Source: JBMTVN01 sp046047235 (lineage in GTDB: Bacteria; Verrucomicrobiota; Verrucomicrobiia; Limisphaerales; JAHDYP01). From it: a stretch of 11,200 bases of DNA. The notes under the pieces were generated by a model. The model had not been told where the DNA came from. It ran no database searches and saw nothing but the letters and a program-made list of their open reading frames with translations. The position numbers were made by a program, and so were the translations under genes. Of this stretch, positions 1-6,542 are shown piece by piece. Numbering within the stretch: position 1 is the stretch's first letter; the number at the start of each line of letters is the position of its first letter. Location: the NCBI GenBank assembly GCA_046047235.1, contig JBJOII010000137.1, forward strand, positions 1 to 11,200, in the 5' to 3' direction.

Positions 1-990
1 TCCCGTGACAATCACGATCCCGTTCGGCTGCTGGATCACCTCCAGCATGTAATTGTAGAGAAAATCCGGAAAACCCAGATTCTCCAAATCCATGCTCACC
101 GCCGAGCGGTCCAAAACACGAAGCACCACCGATTCCCCAAATTGCGTCGGCAATGTCGAAACACGAAGATCAATCGGCTTGCCCGCCAAATTCAGGCTGA
201 TGCGCCCGTCCTGAGGTAACCGCCGCTCCGCAATATCTAGGTTCGCCATGACCTTGATGCGTGAGGTCACCGGCACAGCCAGATGCTTCGGCGGAGGCGC
301 CATCTCATACAACGCGCCGTCCATGCGGTAGCGGATCTTGAACTCGTCCTCAAAAGGCTCAAAGTGAATATCGCTCGCCCGGTCCGACACCGCCTGCATC
401 AGAACCAGGTTCACAAATTTAATGATCGGAGTCTCATTAGCCAGGCTCTCAAGATTAACCTCCGTGCCCGACACCGCCTCCGCCATCTCCTTGCTCAGGT
501 CAGCGTCATCACCCAGCTCCTTGAGCACGTCCCCCATGCTCTCCCCAATGCTCTCCTCCCCACCTAAGTGCTTGTTGATCGCCGCCTCAATCATCCCGGG
601 ATCAGCCACCACCACCTGGATCTCCTTGCCGGTCTTATACGACAACTCGTCAATCGTCGCCGGGTTCAAGGCATCCGCAAAAGCCACACGCACCGTGCTG
701 CCGTAAACCGCCACCGGCAAACAGTTGTGCATCCGGCAATCCGCCGATGGAATCGACTCAAGAACCTCCTTCGTCAGCTCCGAATCCTGGATCTCCACCA
801 CCTCCGTGTGAAGATGATCCGCCATCACCTGCAAAATGGTGGCGCTGTCCAGTAACTGGTTGTCCTGCAGAATCTGGTAAACCGAAGTTCCAGTCCGGTT
901 GTGCTCCTGCCAGACTTCCTCAAGCTGCATGTCGTCAAGCAATGCTTGCTCCTGCAGCAGCGCAAGCAGGGGGTGGCTGGTGGCAGACAT
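1..990 (-). CDS. PilB/GspE-type assembly ATPase, second paralogue (partial, C-terminus outside window)
   Basis: N-terminal 330 residues of a type II secretion/type IV pilus assembly ATPase. The reading frame is open from ATG at 990 to the window edge, where it stops at the VTG that leads into Walker A. Residues about 5-140 resemble the MshEN/T2SSE_N domain. Residues about 185-330 are the N2 part of the motor, with TPIIKFVN (187-194), RASDIHFEP (204-212), RYRMDG (220-225), LPQDGRI (258-264) and DLRVSTLPT (274-282). It is clearly a paralogue of the ATPase at 2198-3997, sharing ASDIH, PQDGRI and DLRVS signatures, but its N-terminal domain has diverged. An AGGA at 1000-1003 lies nine bases before the ATG. 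It follows pilT by 29 bases, so it is probably the third gene of the operon. Family assignment is firm. Whether it drives a pilus or a secretion pseudopilus is unknown, and the Walker motifs and zinc cysteines cannot be checked here. Confidence 0.93.
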   Translation of the reverse strand, partial: MSATSHPLLALLQEQALLDDMQLEEVWQEHNRTGTSVYQILQDNQLLDSATILQVMADHLHTEVVEIQDSELTKEVLESIPSADCRMHNCLPVAVYGSTVRVAFADALNPATIDELSYKTGKEIQVVVADPGMIEAAINKHLGGEESIGESMGDVLKELGDDADLSKEMAEAVSGTEVNLESLANETPIIKFVNLVLMQAVSDRASDIHFEPFEDEFKIRYRMDGALYEMAPPPKHLAVPVTSRIKVMANLDIAERRLPQDGRISLNLAGKPIDLRVSTLPTQFGESVVLRVLDRSAVSMDLENLGFPDFLYNYMLEVIQQPNGIVIVTG

Positions 991-1019
991 GTCAAAAAAT
1001 CCTAACGCTAACTCAAGTT

Positions 1020-2126
1020 CTAATCGTTACCCAATACCTCTTCTCGCGAACGCCCGGCCTGGATGTCCTGAAGCTTCAACATCACCGTCGCAGGATCCTG
1101 CGCCTTCGTCAGCACCTCCTGCTCCGAAATCAATCCCTCCATATACTTGTCCAAGAGAAATCCATCCAACGTCACCATCCCATACTTCGCCCCAGTCTGA
1201 ATGTCCGAGTTGATACGGAAGGTCTTGTTGTCACGAATCAACGCGGCAATTGAAGGCGTGTTGATCATGATTTCAAACGCAGCCACACGACCCGGCTTGT
1301 CCGAACGCGGGAGCAGCAACTGCGAAATCACCGACTGCAACACCGTGGAAAGCTGAATGCGAATCTGCTCCTGCTGGTTCGTCGGAAACGCATTCACCAA
1401 ACGGTCAATTGTCTTCGCCGCCCCCGTCGTGTGCAGGGTACCAAACACCAAGTGCCCCGTCTCCGCAGCCGTAATCGCCGCGTCAATCGTCTCCAAGTCA
1501 CGCATTTCCCCGACCAGAATCACGTCCGGATCCTGACGCAGCGCACGACGCAACGCCTCCGCAAAATTCGGCACGTCCACGTTCACTTCACGCTGCGTAA
1601 TCACCGCCTTCTTATGGCGATGATAATACTCAATGGGATCCTCAATCGTAATGATGTGTGCATCGTCCCGCTCCTCATTGATGATGTTAATCATCGAGGC
1701 CAATGTCGTGGTCTTGCCACTACCCGTAGGCCCCGTCACCAATACCAAGCCCCTAGGCTTGTAGAGCAACTCCTTCGTGGACGCAGGAATCCCAATCTGT
1801 TCCATCGTCAGCAACTTGCTCGGAATCTGACGGGAAACAATCGCGAACTGCCCCTTCTCCTTAAATACACTCACCCGGAACCGGGCCGCCTCACCAAATG
1901 CAAACCCGAAGTCTACCGATCCCTTCTCCCGCACCTGCTGGATATGGTCCTCCGAGGTGATCGAACGCATCAGTTCCTCGGTGTCGTCCGCCGTCAACCC
2001 CGGCCCCTCGACCCGATGCAACACACCATGCAACCGAATCACCGGCGGAACTCCCACCCGGATGTGCAAGTCCGCAGCCCCTTCAGTCACCACCAGCTGC
2101 AGCAAATCTGACATCGAATATGACAT
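1020..2126 (-). CDS. pilT: PilT, type IV pilus retraction ATPase
   Basis: Cytoplasmic hexameric ATPase that powers pilus depolymerisation and twitching motility. The 368-residue length is slightly above the usual 340-350. Visible motifs: N-terminal PAS-like domain with ADLHIRVG (18-25) and RLHGVL (31-36); Walker A GPTGSGKTT (132-140); Asp box IEDPIEY (161-167); Walker B DVILVGEMRD (201-210); His box TGHLVFGTLHT (223-233). SIAALIRDNK (292-301) sits where PilT proteins carry the AIRNLIRE retraction motif, which favours PilT over PilB, as do the absence of an MshEN domain and of zinc cysteines. The ATG at 2126 is used; an in-frame ATG at 2114 would give MSDLLQL and is also plausible. The gene lies 71 bases after one PilB-like ATPase gene and 29 bases before another, so co-transcription is likely. 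Confidence 0.96.
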   Translation of the reverse strand: MSYSMSDLLQLVVTEGAADLHIRVGVPPVIRLHGVLHRVEGPGLTADDTEELMRSITSEDHIQQVREKGSVDFGFAFGEAARFRVSVFKEKGQFAIVSRQIPSKLLTMEQIGIPASTKELLYKPRGLVLVTGPTGSGKTTTLASMINIINEERDDAHIITIEDPIEYYHRHKKAVITQREVNVDVPNFAEALRRALRQDPDVILVGEMRDLETIDAAITAAETGHLVFGTLHTTGAAKTIDRLVNAFPTNQQEQIRIQLSTVLQSVISQLLLPRSDKPGRVAAFEIMINTPSIAALIRDNKTFRINSDIQTGAKYGMVTLDGFLLDKYMEGLISEQEVLTKAQDPATVMLKLQDIQAGRSREEVLGND

Positions 2127-2197
2127 ACCAGTCGCTTTCTCGTTTCCCCGCTAGCTTCAATCCTTGGACAGCCCAGCAGACTTTAACTCACTATAAA

Positions 2198-3997
2198 TTA
2201 CTCCGCGTCCGAAATCGTCGCCTTGATCACCTCATCCGGAGTCGTCATCCCGGCCAAAACCTTCCGGGCCCCGTCCTCACGCAGGGTACGCATCCCGATC
2301 TCCCGAGCCCGACTCCGCAACACCGACGCCGGCACCTTCTCGTAAATCAACTTCCTGACCTCGTCATCAATCACAAACATCTCAAAAATACCGAAACGAC
2401 CACGATTCCCCGTCTTGTTGCAGTCAGCACATCCCTTGCCCTTGCGCACGGTCGAATCCGCCAGCTTCTCCTCCGGAATAGCCAGAGCCTTCAACTCACT
2501 GTCCGTCGGCGTGTAAGGCGCAGTACAACGCTTGCAGATCTTCCGCACCAGACGCTGCGCCATCAGCATGCGCGAAGATGAGGCCACAAGGAATGGCGCC
2601 ACCCCGATATCAATCAAACGGGTCACCGCACTCGGCGCATCGTTCGTGTGCAGCGTCGAGAAAACCAAGTGACCCGTAAGCGATGCGTTGATCGCAATGG
2701 TTGCAGTCTCCAAATCACGAATCTCACCCAACATGATCACGTTGGGCGCCTGACGCAGCATCGAGCGCAAAGCCGCCGCAAATGTAAGCCCCACCGTCTC
2801 GTGCACCTGCACCTGGTTGATGCCGCTCATCTGGTACTCAACCGGATCCTCCACCGTGATAATCTTACGGTCAGGCCGGTTAATGTAGTTCAGCACCGCA
2901 TACAGTGTGGTCGTCTTGCCCGAACCCGTCGGCCCCGTCACCAGTAGAATGCCGTCAGGCAGACCAATCATCCGCTCGAATGTCTGCTGGTCGTCCGTGA
3001 AAAACCCCAGCTCACCCAACCCCAGCTTCAGCCCTTCCTTGTCCAGAATACGCATGACAATGCTCTCGCCATGGTTCGTCGGCAGACAGGAAACACGAAG
3101 GTCGATCATCCGAGTCCCCACATTGGACTGAATACGACCGTCCTGCGGGATGCGCTTCTCCGAAATCGACATGTTGGACATGATCTTCAGACGGCTGATC
3201 ATCGAAGCCTGCAACCGCTTGGGCGGGCTCTTCATCTCATGCATCATGCCGTCAATCCGGTAACGCAACCGGAACTTCTTGCCCAAAGGCTCCAGATGAA
3301 TGTCCGACGCCCGCATCTTGAACGCGTCGACAATCACCGAATTCACCAGCTTGATGATCGGCGCATCCGCATCCACCACCGAACCGTCATCAACCGCCTG
3401 AACCTCCGCCAGAGTCGAAATCTGAATCTCCCCCTCGGTGATGTCCTGGATCATCTTGCTGACCGCAGACTCATCCCCCTTGGAACCGTAATAACGGTTG
3501 ATAGCCCCCTCAATGTCGTCAGGACTCGCAACCCGAGGCTCCACGTCCATGTTCAACAACATCCTGAGACTGTCGAGGGTCTCAAGATCCGACGGATCAC
3601 TCAGCGCAACCGTCACCGTGTTCTCAAACAGCGCGATCGGAACCACGGTATACTTCTTGGCAATGTGCCGCGGCACAGCCTTCAGAACATCGTCAGTGAT
3701 CCGAAGTTCACCAAGTTCAACAAATTCCACACCGAACTGGGCGGCCTTGGCTTGCGCCACGTTCGCCGGAGTCAACACACCCCGGCTCACCAGCGTATCA
3801 AGCACGCCTTCACCACTTCGGTCAGCATCTTCCCTGGCTGCAGCCAGCTCGCCATCGGCGACCAGGCCCATGTCTACCAGGGTATCAATTAAATAATCGT
3901 CACGTGCAGCCACAGACTTGTTTTTCTGAGGGATTTTTGGCGGCCCTTTTTCCGCTATGCGAAGATGTCGGTCAATGCCAAAAGCGATAAGAACCAC
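2198..3997 (-). CDS. pilB: PilB/GspE-type assembly ATPase (full length)
   Basis: Cytoplasmic hexameric ATPase that powers pilin or pseudopilin polymerisation. Of 599 residues, about 34-170 form an MshEN/T2SSE_N domain, which binds c-di-GMP in some relatives; residues about 205-345 form the N2 domain (RASDIHLEP 229-237, IPQDGRI 283-289). The motor core has Walker A GPTGSGKTT (355-363), Asp box TVEDPVEY (381-388), Walker B NVIMLGEIRD (419-428) and His box TGHLVFSTLHT (441-451). Zinc-binding cysteine pairs are C488/C491 and C523/C526, as in PilB and GspE. pilT following directly favours a PilB role, but GspE cannot be excluded. The start is uncertain: GTG at 3997 overlaps a perfect Shine-Dalgarno. 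Residues 9-33 form a basic, low-complexity stretch unlike the rest, and an in-frame GTG at codon 29 would give a more typical N-terminus. Confidence 0.94.
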   Translation of the reverse strand: MVLIAFGIDRHLRIAEKGPPKIPQKNKSVAARDDYLIDTLVDMGLVADGELAAAREDADRSGEGVLDTLVSRGVLTPANVAQAKAAQFGVEFVELGELRITDDVLKAVPRHIAKKYTVVPIALFENTVTVALSDPSDLETLDSLRMLLNMDVEPRVASPDDIEGAINRYYGSKGDESAVSKMIQDITEGEIQISTLAEVQAVDDGSVVDADAPIIKLVNSVIVDAFKMRASDIHLEPLGKKFRLRYRIDGMMHEMKSPPKRLQASMISRLKIMSNMSISEKRIPQDGRIQSNVGTRMIDLRVSCLPTNHGESIVMRILDKEGLKLGLGELGFFTDDQQTFERMIGLPDGILLVTGPTGSGKTTTLYAVLNYINRPDRKIITVEDPVEYQMSGINQVQVHETVGLTFAAALRSMLRQAPNVIMLGEIRDLETATIAINASLTGHLVFSTLHTNDAPSAVTRLIDIGVAPFLVASSSRMLMAQRLVRKICKRCTAPYTPTDSELKALAIPEEKLADSTVRKGKGCADCNKTGNRGRFGIFEMFVIDDEVRKLIYEKVPASVLRSRAREIGMRTLREDGARKVLAGMTTPDEVIKATISDAE

Positions 3998-4002
3998 CTC
4001 CT
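3995..4002 (-). promoter_or_regulatory. Perfect Shine-Dalgarno AGGAGGTG overlapping the assumed GTG start
   Basis: The minus strand reads AGGAGGTG, complementary over eight bases to the 3' end of 16S rRNA. Its last three bases are the GTG assumed to start the PilB/GspE gene, so that codon has no spacer. The next in-frame codons are GTT, CTT and ATC. ATC at 3988-3986 has normal spacing but would be a very rare start. The site shows that translation begins near here, but the exact codon is not settled. Confidence 0.6.
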
Positions 4003-4090
4003 CAACAGGTTTGAACGCTCCAACCCCAGGCCAAACCCACCCCCCAGAACTACCCTCTCCCCCCCCACGCCCTCAGCCCTCAGCCCTTCC

Positions 4091-4116
4091 TCCTTCGCTC
4101 TTTGAGCTTCGAAGGA
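4091..4116. other. Hairpin 1 in the holA-pilB intergenic region
   Basis: TCCTTCG (4091-4097) pairs perfectly with CGAAGGA (4110-4116). Inside it CTC (4098-4100) can pair with GAG (4104-4106), leaving a TTT loop and a three-base CTT bulge. No T-tract follows on either strand. Confidence 0.6.
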
Positions 4117-4125
4117 CAAGCAGCC

Positions 4126-4146
4126 CTCTGCGCTACGCGCTCAGAG
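4126..4146. other. Hairpin 2 in the holA-pilB intergenic region
   Basis: CTCTGCGC (4126-4133) pairs with GCGC (4137-4140) plus AGAG (4143-4146), with a two-base TC bulge and a three-base loop. It starts ten bases after hairpin 1. Confidence 0.55.
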
Positions 4147-4167
4147 TTTCCGAGTTTCGGAGTTTCG
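4144..4167. repeat. Octamer tandem array GAGTTTCS x3
   Basis: Three 8-base units in register: GAGTTTCC (4144-4151), GAGTTTCG (4152-4159) and GAGTTTCG (4160-4167). The array starts inside the last arm of hairpin 2. Confidence 0.8.
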
Positions 4168-4177
4168 GAACAATCAG

Positions 4178-4192
4178 CGCTGCATCGCAGCG
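4178..4192. other. Hairpin 3 in the holA-pilB intergenic region
   Basis: CGCTGC (4178-4183) and GCAGCG (4187-4192) form a perfect six-base-pair stem with a three-base ATC loop. It sits between the octamer and hexamer arrays, and no T-tract follows on either strand. Confidence 0.6.
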
Positions 4193-4193
4193 T

Positions 4194-4223
4194 ATCGAAA
4201 TCGAAATCGAAATCGGGATCGAA
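4194..4223. repeat. Hexamer tandem array ATCGAA x5
   Basis: Five contiguous 6-base units: ATCGAA at 4194, 4200 and 4206, a variant ATCGGG at 4212, and ATCGAA at 4218. Confidence 0.85.
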
Positions 4224-4250
4224 CCACGCCTAGCCCCCACGCCCTCAGCC

Positions 4251-4285
4251 CTTACCGCTTACCCCTTACCGCTTTGCGCTTTGCG
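4251..4285. repeat. Degenerate heptamer tandem array, five units
   Basis: Five 7-base units in exact register: CTTACCG (4251), CTTACCC (4258), CTTACCG (4265), CTTTGCG (4272) and CTTTGCG (4279). The period may extend leftwards through CTCAGCC (4244) and CCACGCC (4237), which belong to the 19-bp direct repeat. The unit changes sequence along the array while keeping length seven. Confidence 0.8.
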
Positions 4286-4298
4286 CCTTCCCCCAAAT

Positions 4299-5450
4299 CT
4301 ACAAACGCAACCCCTTGGGCGATCGATCACAGATTTCTACCAGTGCCTGCTGCAACACAACCGACTCGTCCAGACTGCTAGACATCAGGCTCCTCCCACA
4401 CTCCATAAGCCGTTCCAAAGACCAGACCAACTCCTCCCGACTGTAATTCCGCGCCTGCTGCGCAGCCCGGAAGACAACAAAGGCATTCATCAACCTCGGA
4501 TTGTAACGCCTGTCAGAGGCAAATCGCCCCTCCGGCAGAGCCTCAAACTCCGACTTGAACCGATAATAATCCCCGAGGCTCTTAATCCACCCCTCCCCCA
4601 CCATCTCCTTCGCCAAAAGCATCGCCCGCACCTTGGAAATCAACCCGTAAAGCAGTCCTATCTCCCCCCCGCTACCCCCCCCCCGAGCCTCCCACAACTC
4701 CTCGTCCAAAGCCCTTAACAAACCAGCCAAATCCCGCTCACCCAAAGCATCCCCCAAAGCAAAAGCCCGCGCCTGCTTGTTGTGAATCGCCACCTCCCTC
4801 ACATCCTTCGCCGTCACTTGCTCCCGCTCCCCCACGTAAGTCGCAACTTTATCCACTTCGCTGAATAATTGCCCCAGATTCGGCCCTACCGATGCCACCA
4901 GGACTGCCACCGCCTCCGGAACAAACCGCTTCCCCGCCTCCCCCGCACGACGATGCACCAAACTCTCCGCCCTCCCTTCCCAGTCCCGCATGGACGCCGA
5001 AAGCCCCTCCTGCTCCTCCACCGACCCCAGCTTCGCCAAGGCTTTGTAAAAAACCCTACGCTTGTCCACCTTCCCGGCGCTGATAATTAAACGCACGCCC
5101 TCCCAGCGAAAGTTCCCCAGCTCAACGGCCAGCTCCCCCAAAGCCTCCCCCACCGGCTTGGCTAACGCTGTCCGTTCATCCCCCAAAAAACTGCAACCTT
5201 CAAACCACACCACCTTGCCGGAACCGAAGAAGGGCAGTGTCTGTAACGCCTCACGCAACCGCCCCAACGCCCTCAAAGCCTCGCCCGTGTTCGCCGCCGA
5301 CGCGTCCAGCCGCTCGTGATCCATCCCACCCAACTCCTCGCTCCATTGATCAAAAAGCGCCCGCGCCCGCGCCCGAACCAGCACGCTCTCCTCCCCAAAA
5401 ACCAGGACCACCGGGGCCTCGCCCCCTGTTTGTTTCTTCTTTGCAGGCAT
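4299..5450 (-). CDS. holA: DNA polymerase III delta subunit (clamp-loader wrench)
   Basis: Delta subunit of the clamp loader, which opens the beta sliding clamp during loading at primed sites. The 383-residue length is near the family norm of about 340. The N-terminal ATPase-like domain begins with VVLVFGEESVLVRARARALF (14-33) and, as usual for delta, has no working Walker A. The most diagnostic stretch is NLGQLFSEVDKVATYVG (191-207) followed by VTAKDV (212-217), the usual end of domain II. The C-terminal helical collar covers about 220-375. A Gly/Ser insert, GGGSGG (257-262), lies early in the collar and is encoded by G10 and G7 tracts. ATG at 5450 follows GGGAG at 5465-5461 with ten bases between. 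The gene diverges from DUF502. Delta is a poorly conserved family, but the overall pattern is good. Confidence 0.87.
   Translation of the reverse strand: MPAKKKQTGGEAPVVLVFGEESVLVRARARALFDQWSEELGGMDHERLDASAANTGEALRALGRLREALQTLPFFGSGKVVWFEGCSFLGDERTALAKPVGEALGELAVELGNFRWEGVRLIISAGKVDKRRVFYKALAKLGSVEEQEGLSASMRDWEGRAESLVHRRAGEAGKRFVPEAVAVLVASVGPNLGQLFSEVDKVATYVGEREQVTAKDVREVAIHNKQARAFALGDALGERDLAGLLRALDEELWEARGGGSGGEIGLLYGLISKVRAMLLAKEMVGEGWIKSLGDYYRFKSEFEALPEGRFASDRRYNPRLMNAFVVFRAAQQARNYSREELVWSLERLMECGRSLMSSSLDESVVLQQALVEICDRSPKGLRL
4675..4684 (-). other. G10 homopolymer within holA
   Basis: Ten consecutive G on the coding strand, covering part of codon 256 and codons 257-259, followed by TAGC; a G7 tract lies at 4664-4670. 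Adding one G, or a -1 ribosomal slip, puts TAG in frame right after the tract (about 259 residues). Losing one G, or a +1 slip, meets TAG after about 263 residues. Confidence 0.9.
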
Positions 5451-5723
5451 CTCAACATCTCTCCCGGACAGAAATCTTCATCCACCCCTGAAAGCCCCAC
5501 CTGCCTACCGCCCCGGAACCCCACTTGCAAGCCCATCCACCCTCCCCCCCCAACCGCCCACCTCCCGATCCAAGACACCCCAGACCCGCACGCCCCCCTC
5601 CAAATATCCCAACCGGACGACCCGATCAGCACGAACATACCCTCCAGAAAAAGAACACAAACAAGAACTTGCAACCGTTCGATCCACTTGGCACCAACTC
5701 CCTCCCAGATTACATTGCCCCAC
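5451..5723. other. C-rich divergent intergenic region between holA and DUF502
   Basis: A 273-base region upstream of both holA (minus) and DUF502 (plus). The plus strand is strongly C-rich, with a C8 run at 5544-5551, and no believable coding frame. The holA ribosome site lies at its left edge and the DUF502 promoter at its right edge. No convincing holA promoter was recognised. Confidence 0.6.
5688..5716 (+). promoter_or_regulatory. Sigma70-like promoter for DUF502-recO, probably leaderless
   Basis: TTGGCA (5688-5693) matches five of six bases of the -35 consensus. After exactly 17 bases comes TACATT (5711-5716), which matches four of six of the -10 consensus. The ATG of DUF502 starts eight bases after the -10 box, where transcription itself would begin, and no Shine-Dalgarno lies before it. 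A leaderless mRNA is therefore likely. This is a motif match only. Confidence 0.5.
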
Positions 5724-6527
5724 ATGCTCAAAGGGACCGTCGCTCGCTGGCAGACCAATTTCTTCACCGGCCTAGCCGTCATCATGCCCATCGTGGTCAC
5801 GCTCATCGTGGCAGTCTGGGTCTTCGGCACGGTCTCCGGCCTCACCGATACTCTCCTCTTCTTTATCCCCAAACGAATCACCCACGCCGAAGGACCGAAC
5901 GGCCCCGGCACCGGCCCCCTGCTCTGGAACTGGAAGCTGCTCGCCCTCCTCGTCGGCTTCCTAATGGTCAGCCTCATCGGCCGACTCACCCGCTACTACA
6001 TCGGACGCAAACTCTTCCAGGCCCTCGACTACATCCTCCTCAGCATCCCCATGCTCAACAAAATCTACAGCACCATCAAACAGGTCAACGCTGCGTTCTC
6101 CTCCAATAAAAAATCCGCATTCCAAAAAGTCGTACTCGTCGAGTTCCCCCGCCCCGGCCTCCACTCAGTCGGCTTCGTCACCGGAGAAGGTGACTCCCCC
6201 CAACAACCCGATTCCGGCCCGAAAGTCCTCAGTGTCTTCCTCCCCACAACCCCCAACCCCACCACCGGATTCCTCGTGCTCGTCCCCGAAAACGAACTCA
6301 CCTATCTGGATATCTCCGTCGCCGAAGGAATCAAATTCCTCATCAGCCTCGGATCGGTCCCCCCGGAACACGCCACCACCATCGCCCGAAAAAAGCGTCA
6401 CCCCGGCCTCTCCGTGCCACCCGAAGAACCACAGGAGGTCAAGGACGCCACCGAATTCATCACCGCCGCAGTCCACCAACGCATGGGATCGGAGAACCCC
6501 GTCACAAGGCACCAGTCCCAAGATTAG
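5724..6527 (+). CDS. DUF502 family integral membrane protein
   Basis: A 267-residue inner-membrane protein of the DUF502 family, whose function in most bacteria is unknown. Two membrane segments are visible, about 13-40 (rich in V, I, F and T) and 67-88, joined by a Pro/Gly-rich loop. A soluble part follows with the family signatures SIPMLNKIYSTIKQ (107-120), GLHSVGFVTGE (145-155), VFLPTTPNPTTGFLVLVP (171-188) and VAEGIKFLISLG (199-210). The C-terminal 50 residues are polar and probably disordered. The frame is open well upstream, but this ATG is chosen because the family begins close to its first membrane segment and the upstream translation is Pro/Thr-rich non-coding-like. recO starts 15 bases after its stop, so the two are likely co-transcribed. 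Confidence 0.9.
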   Translation: MLKGTVARWQTNFFTGLAVIMPIVVTLIVAVWVFGTVSGLTDTLLFFIPKRITHAEGPNGPGTGPLLWNWKLLALLVGFLMVSLIGRLTRYYIGRKLFQALDYILLSIPMLNKIYSTIKQVNAAFSSNKKSAFQKVVLVEFPRPGLHSVGFVTGEGDSPQQPDSGPKVLSVFLPTTPNPTTGFLVLVPENELTYLDISVAEGIKFLISLGSVPPEHATTIARKKRHPGLSVPPEEPQEVKDATEFITAAVHQRMGSENPVTRHQSQD

Positions 6528-6542
6528 CCCCACCACCTCGCC

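Larger units (their letters stand above)
4062..4252. repeat. 19-bp exact direct repeat, two copies (4062-4080 and 4234-4252)
   Basis: CCCCCACGCCCTCAGCCCT occurs at 4062-4080 and again at 4234-4252, 172 bases apart. The first copy continues with another CAGCCCT unit; the second runs into the CTTACCG heptamer array. The two copies bracket the hexamer and octamer arrays and the hairpins. Confidence 0.85.
3998..4298. other. Gene-free region of short tandem repeats and hairpins
   Basis: About 300 bases between the stop of holA and the start of the PilB/GspE gene, both on the minus strand. The reading frames across it are low-complexity and resemble no known protein. It holds a 19-bp direct repeat, a hexamer, a heptamer and an octamer array, and three hairpins, listed separately. 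No convincing sigma70-type promoter for the pilus operon was found, although one is expected here. No T-tract follows any hairpin, so no classical terminator for holA is visible. Confidence 0.75.

Noticed and set aside
2184..2193. ACTCACTATA resembling the core of a T7 promoter
   Set aside because: Only about ten bases match and the rest of the phage promoter is absent; no phage genes are nearby, so it is a chance match.
2127..2197. Terminator between the PilB/GspE gene and pilT
   Set aside because: No stem followed by a T-tract was found in these 71 bases, so read-through within one operon is more likely.
3071..3892. Long plus-strand open frame of 273 codons
   Set aside because: It lies opposite the PilB/GspE gene, is His/Arg/Leu-rich and resembles no protein; it is a shadow of the real gene.
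4062..4285. CRISPR array
   Set aside because: The repeats are 6-8 bases long in direct contact, without unique spacers of constant length, and no cas genes are present.
5273..5989. Long minus-strand open frame of 238 codons
   Set aside because: It overlaps holA and DUF502 in other frames, has an Arg/Trp/Gly-rich composition typical of antisense shadow frames and shows no family motif.
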